DNA of 64,000 nucleotides from Rhodospirillum sp047263945 (GCF_047263945.1 NZ_JBLAVB010000002.1:248001-312000), one strand, 5' to 3'; shown: positions 33,935-42,557, numbered from the stretch's first letter. Notes: generated by a model not told the origin, from the letters alone. A program made the numbers and translations.

Positions 33935-34539
33935 TCGAAATGTCCCCGCTTGGAGCCCCCATCATGGCCGCCACCGCCACCGTCATGGCCACCATCGCCA
34001 CCGTCGTGACCGCCGCCACCGCCGTCATGGCCACCATCGCCACCGTCGTGACCGCCGCCACCGCCGTCATGACCACCATCGCCACCGTCGTGGCCGCCGC
34101 CACCGCCGTCATGACCGCCATCGCCACCGTCGTGGCCGCCGCCGCCACCGTCGTGGCCGCCGCCGCCACCGTCGTGGCCGCCGCCGCCACCGTCGTGGCC
34201 GCCGCCGCCACCGTCATGGCCGCCATCGCCACCGTCGTGGCCGCCACCACCACCGTCATGGCCGCCATCGCCACCGTCGTGGCCGCCGCCACCATCATGG
34301 CCGCCATCGCCATCCCCGTCGGCATGTGCGAGGTTCAACACGGTGAAGCCACCGTCCACATATTTCACGGAGATAGGTGTGAAAACACCGATGCAAACCG
34401 CGATCACAGACGTAGCAAGAACGAAATAACGCCGCGAACCTAGCCCGGAATCACTTCTCTTTACACCATGAAGAACCACACTTTTCGGATTATTATTATG
34501 TTTCATCTCACTCTCCACTTCAATTCCCTGTTTTTTCAT
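33931..34539 (-). CDS. Membrane-anchored or secreted HDGG-repeat protein
   Basis: About 202 residues from the ATG at 34539, seven bases after AAAGGAT; a longer frame to 34671 has no support. A basic N-terminal part is followed by one hydrophobic segment near residues 38-58 (YFVLATSVIAVCIGVFTPIS) and then NLAHADG, which could be a signal-peptidase site. The rest, about residues 76-196, is low-complexity: roughly 18 HDGG units in the alternation HDGGGG and HDGGDG, ending SKRGHFE. Regular His and Asp suggest metal binding (zinc, nickel or copper) but no family is recognised. It overlaps the downstream DUF4189 lipoprotein gene by four bases. It is not a collagen or PPE type protein. Confidence 0.75.
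   Translation of the reverse strand: MKKQGIEVESEMKHNNNPKSVVLHGVKRSDSGLGSRRYFVLATSVIAVCIGVFTPISVKYVDGGFTVLNLAHADGDGDGGHDGGGGHDGGDGGHDGGGGGHDGGDGGHDGGGGGHDGGGGGHDGGGGGHDGGGGGHDGGDGGHDGGGGGHDGGDGGHDGGGGGHDGGDGGHDGGGGGHDGGDGGHDGGGGGHDGGSKRGHFE
33963..34315. repeat. Degenerate tandem repeat coding the HDGG array
   Basis: Tandem units of 15-18 bases built on GCCGTCATGGCC and GCCACCGTCGTGGCC, in frame with the HDGG gene. It is not a CRISPR array: units are continuous and there are no unique spacers. Confidence 0.9.
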
Positions 34540-34729
34540 TATCCTTTTCCCAGAAGGCACGATGAAATGTACGACTACAATCTGACAGCATCCTGACCAA
34601 CAGGTGCTTTCTTGAAATACGCCGAAACCAGCGCAGGGAGCGAAGAGGGCAGGCGAACGGCTCTCAACCATAAAAAAGGGGGAAGCAGCTCAAGCCACTT
34701 CCCCCTCCTCCTCAATCAGATACCGAAGA

Positions 34730-37126
34730 TTACCCCCGCAAAACCCCACCGGTAGCCTTAACCACAGCGTCAACGACCTTGGTGGAGACCGCCTCGATTT
34801 CCTCGTCGGACAAGGTATGGTCCCTGGGCTGCAGGGTAACCGCCAATGCCAGCGATTTCTTGCCCGCTTCCATCCGGTCGCCCTGGTAGACGTCAAAGAT
34901 CGCGGCTTCGGTGATCAGGGTCTTATCCGCCCCCTTCGCCGCGCGCACCACGGTCTCCGCAGGCACATCGGCCTCCACCACGAAGGCGAAGTCCCGTCCC
35001 ACCGGTTGGAAGGGCGACGAGACCAGGACCGGACGGGTCTTGGTCGGCTTGGTCTTGGGCAGCGGCAGCAGGTCGAGATTGACTTCATAACCGACCACCG
35101 GCCCTTTCACATCGATCAACTCCAGCACCGCCGGGTGGATCTCGCCGAAGGTGGCCAACACATTCTTGCCCAGGCGAATTTGACCCGACCGCCCCGGATG
35201 GTACCAATCCGGCGCATCCTGGGAGATCTGGAGATTCGCCACGGGTGCACCCGCCGCCTCCAGAATCGCCAGCACATCGGCCTTGGCATCAAAAACGTCG
35301 ACCTCGCGCGAAGGACGAGACCATTCCCGACCGACAGCCTTGCCCGCCCGGGCACCTGCGGCCACCAAGGCCTGCTCCCCAGGCTCACCGCCGTGGAAGC
35401 GGGGTCCCACTTCGAACAGCCCCAGATCCGGGAACCCCCGGGCGGCGTTGCGGCCCAGGGCAGCGATCAGGTTGGGGAGAATCGCCGGGCGCATGGCGTC
35501 CAGGTCACTGCTGATCGGGTTGGCCAACATCATGGCATCCTGACCACCCCCAAAACGCGCGGCCCAGGCACGGGGCATGAAGGACCAGGTTACGGCCTCC
35601 AACAACCCCCGGGTGGCGAGGCATCGCTTGACGGTGACCATGCGCCGCTGACCCGGGTTCAGCACCGGCTTGGGCTGGGGGTCCCGGGGCAAGGGCACCG
35701 CCGCCACGTTATCGTAACCGAAGAGGCGAATCACCTCCTCCACCAAGTCATGTTCCTCGTGGATATCGACCCGCCAACTCGGCGGATCCACGGCCAGGAC
35801 ATCGCCCTTGTCCTCCACCTGGCACCCAAGGCGGATCAGCGAATCGACCATGTCAGTCTTGGGGATTTCCACGCCACCCAGGCGGGTCACCCGCGCGGGC
35901 CGCAGGGCAATGGTCCGCTTCCAGGTCGGCGGCGCCCCGGCGATCACCAGCTCCGAAGGCTCACCCCCACAGAGGTCCAGAATGAGTTGGGTCGCCAATT
36001 CAGCGCCCAGAACACAGCTTTCCGGATCCACACCCCGCTCGAAACGGTAGCGGGCATCGGAGTCGATCCCCAGTCCTCTGCCCGAAGCGGCGATCCGCGT
36101 CGGCTCGAACAGGGCGGATTCCACGAAAACATTCACCGTCTCCAGGGAGCAACCGCTGTGCAGCCCCCCCATGATGCCACCAATCCCCTGGGGACCCCGA
36201 GCGTCGCAGATCACAACCGTTTCGGTATCGGGGCGATACTCCACCTCGTCCAGGGCCACCAGGGTTTCCCCAGGCTTGGCAAAACGCGCGGTGATGGGAC
36301 CTTCGATCTTGTCGGCATCGAAGACATGCAAGGGCCGGGCCCGGTCGTAGGAAACCAGATTGGTGATATCCACCAAGGCGCTGATGGGCCGCAGGCCAAT
36401 GGCCGTCAGCCGATCCTTGAGCCAAGCCGGGCTTTCGCCGTTTTTCACATTGCGGATATAGCGCCCCACGAACATGGAACATCCCTCAACCGCCTTGGTG
36501 TCGGCAGTGATGTCCACAGTGATGGGACTCTGGAACGTTCCGGCTACGGGGGTAACAGGATCGGGCTTCAGAGTGCCCAATCCGCCTGCGGCCAGATCGC
36601 GGGCAATGCCCCGCACACCCAAGGCGTCGGCCCGGTTGGGGGTGATGGCGATATCGATCATCGGATCAATGGACAGCAGCGACAGCAGGGGCGCCCCCAC
36701 GGGCGCGTCCTCGGGCAATTCGATGATGCCGTCGTGATCCTCGCCCAGGCATAGCTCGCGGTAGGAGCACATCATGCCCAGGCTTTCCTGCCCCCGAATC
36801 TTGCCCTTCTTGAGCTTCTCCCCCGTTACAGGAATGAGCGTCCCCACCTTGGCCAAGGCCACCTTGAGGCCCTTGCGCGCATTGGGGGCGCCACAGACGA
36901 TTTGCAGAATCTCGTCCCCGGCGTCCACCTTGCACAGCTTCAAGCGGTCGGCATCGGGGTGCTTGTCCGCTTCCAGGACATGGCCCACGACAAAGGGGCC
37001 GAGCAGGGCGCCGGGATCCTGGACCTCTTCCACTTCCAGACCCAGGGCGGTCAGCTTCTCGGCAATCTCGGAGACGCTGGCGTCGGTCTCCAGGTGGTCC
37101 TTGAGCCAGCCGATGGTGAACTTCAT
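34730..37126 (-). CDS. pheT: Phenylalanyl-tRNA synthetase beta subunit
   Basis: 798 residues, normal length. The N-terminus MKFTIGWLKDHLETDASVSEIAEKLTALGLEVE is diagnostic. An EMAP/tRNA-binding domain follows (VVGHVLEADKHPDADRLKLCKVDAG), then the B3/B4 editing region (APNARKGLKVA, SLGMMCSYRELCLGEDHDGI), the B5 region and the ferredoxin-like anticodon-binding domain at the end (VSSPFQPVGRDFAFVVEADVP). With PheS it charges tRNA-Phe as an alpha2beta2 enzyme. The start codon overlaps the pheS stop by four bases, the usual coupling for equal amounts of subunits. Confidence 0.97.
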   Translation of the reverse strand: MKFTIGWLKDHLETDASVSEIAEKLTALGLEVEEVQDPGALLGPFVVGHVLEADKHPDADRLKLCKVDAGDEILQIVCGAPNARKGLKVALAKVGTLIPVTGEKLKKGKIRGQESLGMMCSYRELCLGEDHDGIIELPEDAPVGAPLLSLLSIDPMIDIAITPNRADALGVRGIARDLAAGGLGTLKPDPVTPVAGTFQSPITVDITADTKAVEGCSMFVGRYIRNVKNGESPAWLKDRLTAIGLRPISALVDITNLVSYDRARPLHVFDADKIEGPITARFAKPGETLVALDEVEYRPDTETVVICDARGPQGIGGIMGGLHSGCSLETVNVFVESALFEPTRIAASGRGLGIDSDARYRFERGVDPESCVLGAELATQLILDLCGGEPSELVIAGAPPTWKRTIALRPARVTRLGGVEIPKTDMVDSLIRLGCQVEDKGDVLAVDPPSWRVDIHEEHDLVEEVIRLFGYDNVAAVPLPRDPQPKPVLNPGQRRMVTVKRCLATRGLLEAVTWSFMPRAWAARFGGGQDAMMLANPISSDLDAMRPAILPNLIAALGRNAARGFPDLGLFEVGPRFHGGEPGEQALVAAGARAGKAVGREWSRPSREVDVFDAKADVLAILEAAGAPVANLQISQDAPDWYHPGRSGQIRLGKNVLATFGEIHPAVLELIDVKGPVVGYEVNLDLLPLPKTKPTKTRPVLVSSPFQPVGRDFAFVVEADVPAETVVRAAKGADKTLITEAAIFDVYQGDRMEAGKKSLALAVTLQPRDHTLSDEEIEAVSTKVVDAVVKATGGVLRG

Positions 37127-38199
37127 CGGGACAGCCCTCCATGCACGGTGGGGAGATCCAGCGCGGCGAAGCCATAATGGCGCAGCCAGCGCAGGTCGGA
37201 GTCAAAGAAGGTCCGCAGGTCGGGAATGCCGTATTTCAGCATGGCAATGCGCTCCAGCCCCATCCCGAAGGCGAAGCCCTGATACTCCTCAGGATCCAAG
37301 CCACAGGCCTTGAGCACGTTGGGATGGACCATGCCACAACCAAGGATTTCCAACCAATCGCCACCCGCGCCGATCTTCAGCTCCCCGCCCTTGCGGGAAC
37401 ACCCGATATCCATCTCCGCCGAGGGTTCGGTGAAGGGGAAGAAACTGGGGCGGAACCGCACCGGCAGGTTCTTGACCTCGAAATAGGCTTCCATGAATTC
37501 CTGGAGGCAGCCCTTGAGGTGGCCGAAATGCGTCGTCTTGTCGATGACCAACCCTTCGAACTGGTGGAACATGGGCGTATGGGTCATGTCCGAGTCGCAG
37601 CGATAGGTCCGACCCGGTGCCAAAATACGGATCGGCGGCTTTTCCTTCACCATGGTGCGGATTTGCACCGGCGAGGTATGGGTCCGCAACACATGGCGGG
37701 TACCATCCTCACGCGTCGGCAGGAAGAAGGTATCGTGCATCTCCCGGGCCGGGTGGCCGGGCGGGAAATTCAACGCCGTGAAATTGTGGAAATCGTCCTC
37801 AATCTCCGGCCCCTCGGCCACGAGAAAGCCCATCTGGGCAAAAATGGCCACCACCTCTTCCCAGGTTTGGGTGATTGGATGAATGGCACCGCTGGTCTCG
37901 CCGGGGGAGGGCAGGGTGACGTCCACACGCTCGGTCACCAAGCGGGCCTCCAAGGCCTGGGCGGCCAAGTCTGCCTTGCGAGCGTCCAGAGCCTGGGCGA
38001 CCTCGTCCTTGACGGCGTTGAGCGCCTGGCCCGCCGCCTTGCGGGCCTCGGGATCCATCCCCCCCAGGCCTTTCATAAGCCCGGTGATACGGCCCTTTTT
38101 GCCCAGGGCGGACACTCGGATGGCGTCCAGCGCCTCCAGATCCTCGGCCTTGGCGACGGCGTCGAGCAGGTCGCCGCGCAGGTCTTCCACGTTGTCCAT
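37123..38199 (-). CDS. pheS: Phenylalanyl-tRNA synthetase alpha subunit
   Basis: 358 residues from the ATG at 38199; the frame is open further upstream but MDNVEDLRGDLLDAVAKAED is the normal PheS start. Class II motifs are seen: HPAREMHDTFFL (motif 1 region), RTHTSPVQIRTM (motif 2), and GMGLERIAMLKYGIPDLR (motif 3). GWLEILGCGMVHPNV, where Phe binds, reads GDWLEILGCGMVHP. It is co-transcribed with pheT (ATGA overlap). A strong hairpin lies 150-190 bases upstream between rplT and pheS and could be a terminator or an attenuator; I found no phenylalanine-rich leader peptide. Confidence 0.97.
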   Translation of the reverse strand: MDNVEDLRGDLLDAVAKAEDLEALDAIRVSALGKKGRITGLMKGLGGMDPEARKAAGQALNAVKDEVAQALDARKADLAAQALEARLVTERVDVTLPSPGETSGAIHPITQTWEEVVAIFAQMGFLVAEGPEIEDDFHNFTALNFPPGHPAREMHDTFFLPTREDGTRHVLRTHTSPVQIRTMVKEKPPIRILAPGRTYRCDSDMTHTPMFHQFEGLVIDKTTHFGHLKGCLQEFMEAYFEVKNLPVRFRPSFFPFTEPSAEMDIGCSRKGGELKIGAGGDWLEILGCGMVHPNVLKACGLDPEEYQGFAFGMGLERIAMLKYGIPDLRTFFDSDLRWLRHYGFAALDLPTVHGGLSR

Positions 38200-38349
38200 G
38201 CGTCTCGGTTCCAAGGTTTTCGCGGGGAGGATGGACCCTTGGGGCGCGCCTATTCCGCCCCACGCCAACCGCCCTGTGATGGAAGGAATGTTCGAACGCC
38301 TTAAGTACCTGTCCAGCCCCATGAAGGCCAGACCGGGAAAGGCGTCGAG

Positions 38350-38390
38350 CAAGAAAAAAACGGGAGCCGCCCCTCCAGGCGACTCCCGCT
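38350..38390 (-). terminator. Rho-independent terminator after rplT (possible pheST attenuator)
   Basis: On the minus strand: GCGGGAGTCGCC, a short loop, GGCGGCTCCCG, followed by a run of seven T. Position is directly downstream of rplT and upstream of pheS, so it either ends the rpmI-rplT transcript or regulates read-through to pheST. Confidence 0.8.
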
Positions 38391-38440
38391 TTTCGTCTTT
38401 CAGACCCGTTTGGGGAAGCAAACCTCCCCGAACTTGCCTT

Positions 38441-38797
38441 TTACTGAAGCGCCGCCTTCGCCTGGGACACCAGGTTGGCAAAGGCTTCGGGCTCATGCAC
38501 GGCCAGATCGGCCATCACCTTGCGGTCGAGCTCGATGCCAGCCTTGTTCAGGCCATCGATAAAACGGGAATAGGTCATGTCATGCTCGCGCACACCGGCA
38601 TTGATGCGCTGGATCCACAGGCTGCGGAAATTGCGCTTCTTGTTGCGGCGGTCACGGTAGGCGTACTGGAGACCCTTCTCCACCTTCTCGATCGCAATGC
38701 GATAGTTGGTGGAATTCCGACCCCGATAGCCCTTTGCGAGCTTCAGAATCTTTTTGTGGCGGGCATGGTTGGTTTTGGCGTTTGTCGCGCGGGACAT
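38441..38797 (-). CDS. rplT: 50S ribosomal protein L20
   Basis: 118 residues, start MSRATNAKTNHARHKKILKLAKGYRGR, the L20 signature. Downstream strings AYRDRRNKKRNFRSLWIQRINAGVRE and GLNKAGIELDRKVMADLAVHEPEAF are conserved. It binds 23S rRNA early in large subunit assembly. It follows rpmI in the usual order. infC, which commonly precedes rpmI, is not in the window at this place. Confidence 0.97.
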   Translation of the reverse strand: MSRATNAKTNHARHKKILKLAKGYRGRNSTNYRIAIEKVEKGLQYAYRDRRNKKRNFRSLWIQRINAGVREHDMTYSRFIDGLNKAGIELDRKVMADLAVHEPEAFANLVSQAKAALQ

Positions 38798-38870
38798 GGT
38801 TCAGCTCCAAATAAGCGTGCTGTCGTCGATCAGTCAGAAGTCAGGACATGAAAAAGGCGTGATCAGACGA

Positions 38871-39068
38871 TCAGCCGTAGGGCATGAACTTCTTGATGAT
38901 CTTCTCGTCCGAGTCGCAAAGAATGAAGGTGCCACGGGCATGGCGCTTCATCTTGGTGCTCTTGTTGGACAGCAGGTGGCTCTTGTAGCCGACCTTGACC
39001 TTGACCTTGCCGGTGCCGGTCAGGCTGAAGCGCTTTTTGACAGCGCTCTTCGTCTTCATCTTGGGCAT
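38871..39068 (-). CDS. rpmI: 50S ribosomal protein L35
   Basis: 65 residues starting MPKMKTKSAVKKRFSLTGTGKV, the L35 signature, preceded by AAAAAGGAACCGAAA as ribosome-binding site. A longer frame upstream to 39125 has no family support. The C-terminus CDSDEKIIKKFMPYG is typical. It is the first gene of the rpmI-rplT operon, and L20 autoregulation of this operon is known in other bacteria. Confidence 0.96.
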   Translation of the reverse strand: MPKMKTKSAVKKRFSLTGTGKVKVKVGYKSHLLSNKSTKMKRHARGTFILCDSDEKIIKKFMPYG

Positions 39069-39617
39069 TTTCGGTTCCTTTTTAGGGGTTGGCTCTTCTC
39101 CAAGGGAGGAGGCAGCGCAGACCACCGGTTTGACCTAACGGACGACTGGGCATGCCCGGGGTCCAATGGACCCTCCGCCGCGCCATCCGATTATCACGGA
39201 GCCCAGGGTTATACAGAGCAGCCCCCGCCAGCGCAACAGGAGTCCGGACCCACCTGCATCTTTCGACAAGACAGCCCCAACATAACCGGCGGAAGAATGA
39301 GCACCCAAAGCAAACGCCCCTTGATTGTCTTCGAGTTAGAACACCCCCCAAGATCAACAAATGCGCTGTAATGGACCTCAAAATGACACGGAAAACGATT
39401 AGGAAAAGGAGAAGTACACGCATTTTTGATATTTTCCATAGCACAAAATACAGTATTCAACTTTTTTTAGACTAGCAACTCGTGATAGTTTTTTACGAAA
39501 AGACTCAAAAAACTGACATTTTGGACGCAACACCTCTGGACAAAAGGATGGTTTTACACCCATATCACACCTACAAGGTGACTTCGGTCACGGAATTTTA
39601 CTGTACGGACAACGTAA
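39069..39617. other. AT-rich intergenic region between rpmI and the XRE gene
   Basis: About 550 bases. The part from about 39360 to 39610 is much more AT-rich than the rest of the window and should hold the promoters of both divergent genes. I see no tRNA, no known riboswitch and no copy of the repeat families. An 88-codon + strand frame at 39482 overlaps the XRE gene and has no protein features. Confidence 0.5.
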
Positions 39618-40166
39618 ATGCGCAAAGGCAAACAAGCGGAGGTGCGCCCGTATTCGAGCGACAACCCAGATCCGCTGGACATAGAAGTGGGACGACGACT
39701 GCGGCTCCGCCGCAAACTGTTGGGGTTAAGCCAGCAGCAATTGGCTGATTCCGTTGGCATCACTTTCCAACAAGTGCAGAAGTATGAACGGGGCGTGAAT
39801 CGATTGAGTTCAAGCCGCCTTTGGGATTTTGCGACAATTCTAGGGGTCAGTGTTTCATTCTTCTTCGAAGACCTGGAGACGGCGGACGTGGACCGCACGA
39901 TCCCCCGGGCGCGACAGGATGCCTTGGAGCTCGGCGATTCTCTGCCCGTGTCGGAGGACCCCCTCACTCGGACGGAAACCCTGGAGCTGTGCTACGCCTT
40001 CTGGGCGGCATCACCGCGGGTTCGTAAGCGGTTTTTAGATTTCCTGAAGGTCACCGCGACCCTGGAAAAGCCCGCTTACGAAGACGGAGACAATCCCAAG
40101 GATGCATTGGCCACTATGGCAGCACAAGAAACCTTGGAAAGCCAGCTCCCAACATCACGAAACTGA
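39618..40166 (+). CDS. XRE (Cro/C1-type) helix-turn-helix regulator
   Basis: 182 residues. The helix-turn-helix is at about residues 24-80: DIEVGRRLRLRRKLLGLSQQQLADSVGITFQQVQKYERGVNRLSSSRLWDFATILGV. The (S/T)FQQVQKYERG recognition helix and the spacing are typical of the alphaproteobacterial XRE proteins that act in cell-cycle, symbiosis or stress control. The C-terminal 90 residues are helical and acidic with no named domain (LELCYAFWAASPRVRKRFLDFLKVTATLEK). A terminator follows at 40245. It faces the quorum-sensing operon, but I see no direct evidence that it controls it. Confidence 0.88.
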   Translation: MRKGKQAEVRPYSSDNPDPLDIEVGRRLRLRRKLLGLSQQQLADSVGITFQQVQKYERGVNRLSSSRLWDFATILGVSVSFFFEDLETADVDRTIPRARQDALELGDSLPVSEDPLTRTETLELCYAFWAASPRVRKRFLDFLKVTATLEKPAYEDGDNPKDALATMAAQETLESQLPTSRN

Positions 40167-40244
40167 TCGGCGGAAATCTCGCTGAGACAGGCTCATTGTC
40201 AATCAGAATTGGTCCTACAATACTGATGTTTTCGATCGAAACGG

Positions 40245-40274
40245 AAAGAGGAGCTTCCTAAGAAGCTCCTCTTT
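40245..40274. terminator. Bidirectional rho-independent terminator
   Basis: AAAGAGGAGCTTC / GAAGCTCCTCTTT, a 13-bp perfect stem with loop CTAA, and T-rich sequence on both strands after it. It lies between the XRE gene and the convergent luxI operon. Confidence 0.85.
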
Positions 40275-40316
40275 CCTGTTGGTCCGAAGGATTGGCACAA
40301 GAAAAGCCGTCACAAG

Positions 40317-40577
40317 TCAGTGGAAGGAACTTGACCGTCCCGGTTCGGGGGGAGGGTACCCTCCCCAGCGTCGTTCCAAGGACTGCCGAGCGCATCCGAT
40401 CAGAACACTGACCTCTTGCCCCCCCACTTTTAAGGCTTCTGTTTCCAGGTAAGCGAGGGCTTCCCAGAGGCCACGCACGCAGTCCGGTCCATCATCGGGA
40501 GTTTCAATTTCGGCACTGTCGACCCCATCCTTCTGCATGGGCTCCATCCCATCGGCGGCTTTTCCCCGGATTCCCAT
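40317..40577 (-). CDS. Small protein coupled to luxI
   Basis: 86 residues. No family recognised. Its ATG shares one base with the luxI stop codon (TAATG), so it is translated by reinitiation after LuxI. Composition is acidic in the first half (MEPMQKDGVDSAEIETPDDGPDCV) and hydrophobic with a helical stretch in the middle (LWEALAYLETEALKVGGQEVSVLIGCARQSLERRWGG). No membrane segment or signal. Small genes between or after luxI and its regulator are known for modulators of quorum sensing, but nothing here proves that. It ends just before the terminator at 40245. Confidence 0.6.
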   Translation of the reverse strand: MGIRGKAADGMEPMQKDGVDSAEIETPDDGPDCVRGLWEALAYLETEALKVGGQEVSVLIGCARQSLERRWGGYPPPEPGRSSSFH

Positions 40578-41197
40578 TAGGCTGCCCTCCGGATGACTTC
40601 GAGCGGAAGCATCTCTTCGGTAACCTTTGCCCGACGCCGGGCAGAAGCCAAAACCTCCTCGGAGATCTCAACGTCCAGGGCTACGACCCCGGTGCCATCC
40701 ATCTCTACCATGTCTCCCAACCGCTTGAAGCGATATCCGCCACGCCTGAGGATCGGCTCCATGCGCACATCTGAAACGGAGACGTATTTGTCGAGCCCTT
40801 CCCGCAGACCATATTCTTGAAGGGCGCACAGCAACATACCACACAAATTGCCACATCCCTCCGTCCGCTCCGACCGGTGGTCGACGGCGAACCGGGTTAC
40901 ATCGATCACACGCGGATCCTTGGGAATCACGCCATTGACCAACATGGGAAAGGCTTCACCCAACAGACTCCGCTTGGCGGTATTCAACAAACGCGCGCCC
41001 GCCACAACCTGTCCACGAGAATTCATGGTTGTCAAATAAACCGCGTCCTGGTCATCAAACTGGTCAAGCTCCCGGCCGGCGGGGCAGGCCAATGGCCACT
41101 TCAATCGATTGATAAAAATTTCGTGGCGCAACTCGGAGAACGAATGAATGTCGTATGCGTTGGATATCGCATTGAAGCGGTCTGTTATCGTGAACAT
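40577..41197 (-). CDS. LuxI family acyl-homoserine lactone synthase
   Basis: 206 residues. The family invariants are present: Arg24, Phe28 and Trp34 (LRHEIFINRLKWPL), Asp45 with Asp49 (ELDQFDDQDAVYL), Arg69 (GARLL) and Arg102 (DVTRFAVD). The usual Glu of the E-x-x-R-F motif is Asp99, a conservative change. These proteins join an acyl chain from acyl-ACP to S-adenosylmethionine and release an acyl-homoserine lactone signal; chain length cannot be read from sequence. luxR lies upstream in the same direction, separated by a terminator, so luxI should have its own promoter. A dyad at 41248-41273 is a candidate control site. Confidence 0.93.
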   Translation of the reverse strand: MFTITDRFNAISNAYDIHSFSELRHEIFINRLKWPLACPAGRELDQFDDQDAVYLTTMNSRGQVVAGARLLNTAKRSLLGEAFPMLVNGVIPKDPRVIDVTRFAVDHRSERTEGCGNLCGMLLCALQEYGLREGLDKYVSVSDVRMEPILRRGGYRFKRLGDMVEMDGTGVVALDVEISEEVLASARRRAKVTEEMLPLEVIRRAA

Positions 41198-41247
41198 GAG
41201 GGCAACTCCTTCCCTGTGGTTGGAAAGAGGTAAGCAGATTTTAGGCG

Positions 41248-41273
41248 CCCAGAAATCCCGGGTACCTTCTGGG
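41248..41273. promoter_or_regulatory. Dyad upstream of luxI (weak lux-box candidate)
   Basis: CCCAGAA, 12 bases, TTCTGGG, centred about 63 bases before the luxI start codon. Length and position are right for a LuxR-type box, but the sequence is not the classic one and a second hairpin (GGGGGAAAACCCCC) overlaps its edge, so the role is uncertain. Confidence 0.3.
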
Positions 41274-41367
41274 GGGAAAACCCCCTCCGTCTTTTTACTG
41301 AATTGACTTTTAGAAATGTTTTATTATCAATTTCTTGAAATATTCCCCCTCAAAGTACTCAAAACGC

Positions 41368-41397
41368 AAGCCCGCCGATTCATCATCGGCGGGCTTT
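41368..41397 (-). terminator. Rho-independent terminator of luxR
   Basis: AAGCCCGCCGAT / ATCGGCGGGCTT, a 12-bp perfect stem with a five-base loop, followed on the minus strand by TGCGTTTTGAG. It lies between luxR and luxI and should stop read-through from luxR. Confidence 0.85.
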
Positions 41398-41484
41398 CAA
41401 AGCAAAGTCAGAGGGGCAAAGTCAGAGGGACATCACACCGTCGGCGCAATGCCAACGGGTCCACACCTTTTGCGTGAATTGCCC

Positions 41485-42234
41485 TCACATGGGCAGCAGA
41501 CCCCGTGTCAGGGCAACAACGACCGCATGGGTCTTGGAGTAGGTTCCCAACTTCCGTTTTGCATTCTCCAGATGCGATTCCACACTTTTGACGCTGATAC
41601 CAATGATCTCCGAAATCTCGCCAGATGTCTTACCCACAGCAGTCCAGCGCAGGATTTCCTGTTCACGGGGACTGAGAAAGCTTTTCTGACGACGAGACGT
41701 CAAGCGCGCGTTAATCAAAGGACTGCGCGCCTGACGGTCGAAATATATTGCTATAAGATGAAGGAGATTGGCGTTTTCTTCAATCAGTACGTTCCCTCGA
41801 CGCTCATCGTCTGGGACCACGGACAGGGTTACATAATCCCCATGCATGCCTGGAATCGGAACCGAATACCCGTTTTCCAAGCCTGCATCCGCAGCTTCCT
41901 TAAACATGCGGCTCTGGTGTTTCGAGAGGGTTTCCGAGTCGGTCGCATCACGCCAGAAGAAGGGGAGCTGCCGAACCGGAGCGGACTGAATAATAGGATC
42001 CACTTCAAGGAAGCCCTCCTTGAAGTAATGCTCTGCCCAAGCCGATCCATAATTGTGCAAGACATAGGGAAGCCGACGGCCATCCCCATTGAGCCGCACC
42101 ACGTGGTAACAGGCGTGACGGAACCCCATTGCACCTAAGGTATCGGTCAACACCACGGTCAGTTCGTCTGTGGATGTCGCCCCGCCCAATGCCCCCACGA
42201 AGGAGGCTAAGATATTCCCATCGTCAGAAGTCAT
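41485..42234 (-). CDS. LuxR family acyl-homoserine lactone-responsive regulator
   Basis: 249 residues from the ATG at 42234 (GGGAA upstream); the longer frame begins in a sequence without support. The autoinducer domain keeps the key residues: Trp and Tyr in SAWAEHYFKEG, Asp-Pro in EVDPIIQSAP, Trp in LPFFWRDA, and Gly in ENGYSVP. The C-terminal LuxR helix-turn-helix is LSPREQEILRWTAVGKTSGEISEIIGISVKSVESHLENAKRKL. It should bind the signal made by the neighbouring LuxI and control transcription. The promoter region upstream (42235-42505) is AT-rich, and beyond it three repeat elements lie side by side. Confidence 0.93.
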   Translation of the reverse strand: MTSDDGNILASFVGALGGATSTDELTVVLTDTLGAMGFRHACYHVVRLNGDGRRLPYVLHNYGSAWAEHYFKEGFLEVDPIIQSAPVRQLPFFWRDATDSETLSKHQSRMFKEAADAGLENGYSVPIPGMHGDYVTLSVVPDDERRGNVLIEENANLLHLIAIYFDRQARSPLINARLTSRRQKSFLSPREQEILRWTAVGKTSGEISEIIGISVKSVESHLENAKRKLGTYSKTHAVVVALTRGLLPM

Positions 42235-42505
42235 ATTCCCGTTTCCCCATGAAATCTGAGCAACTGAACTCACAGAGAATGCATCCAATAGGAAAAAGGC
42301 ACCAGCGATTCGCGAGTAATTCGCGCAAAAACCCGTAAAGCGATCTCGTCTTCAGTGTTTTGGACACCAAAAACGAACTATAAAGCGTATTTTTCAGGGT
42401 AAGGGCGAGCGGCAAACAAAACAGAGACACAAGCGTTCAATGTATTTAAATTTTTATGCAACCGAATCCGGGTTCTGACAGAGAATCGACGGCCCCACCC
42501 GCTTA

Positions 42506-42557
42506 ATACCATGCGGCGCGAATTGAAACCCACGCCGTTTATCCTCCGCCCAAACGC
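42506..42557. repeat. Family 4 element, decayed end fragment
   Basis: ATACCATGCGGCGCG, AATTGAAACCCACGCCG and CAAACGCT resemble the left 50 bases of the copy at 57555 (ATACCAAGCGGCGCGG, GTTGAAACCCATGCCG, CAAACGCC). It directly abuts the family 2 palindrome. Confidence 0.6.

Noticed and set aside
33963..34315. Possible CRISPR array
   Set aside because: Units are contiguous and in frame with no unique spacers and no cas genes.
33892..34443. Plus-strand frame with ATVVAAA-type repeats opposite the HDGG gene
   Set aside because: It is the antisense of the repeat array; the minus frame has start, ribosome-binding site and coupling to the next gene.
34817..36754. 645-codon reading frame on the plus strand opposite pheT
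   Set aside because: pheT is unambiguous on the minus strand; the translation is low in normal protein features.
38200..38350. Phenylalanine leader peptide for pheST attenuation
   Set aside because: The frame upstream of pheS has a few Phe codons but no start codon or ribosome-binding site near the terminator.
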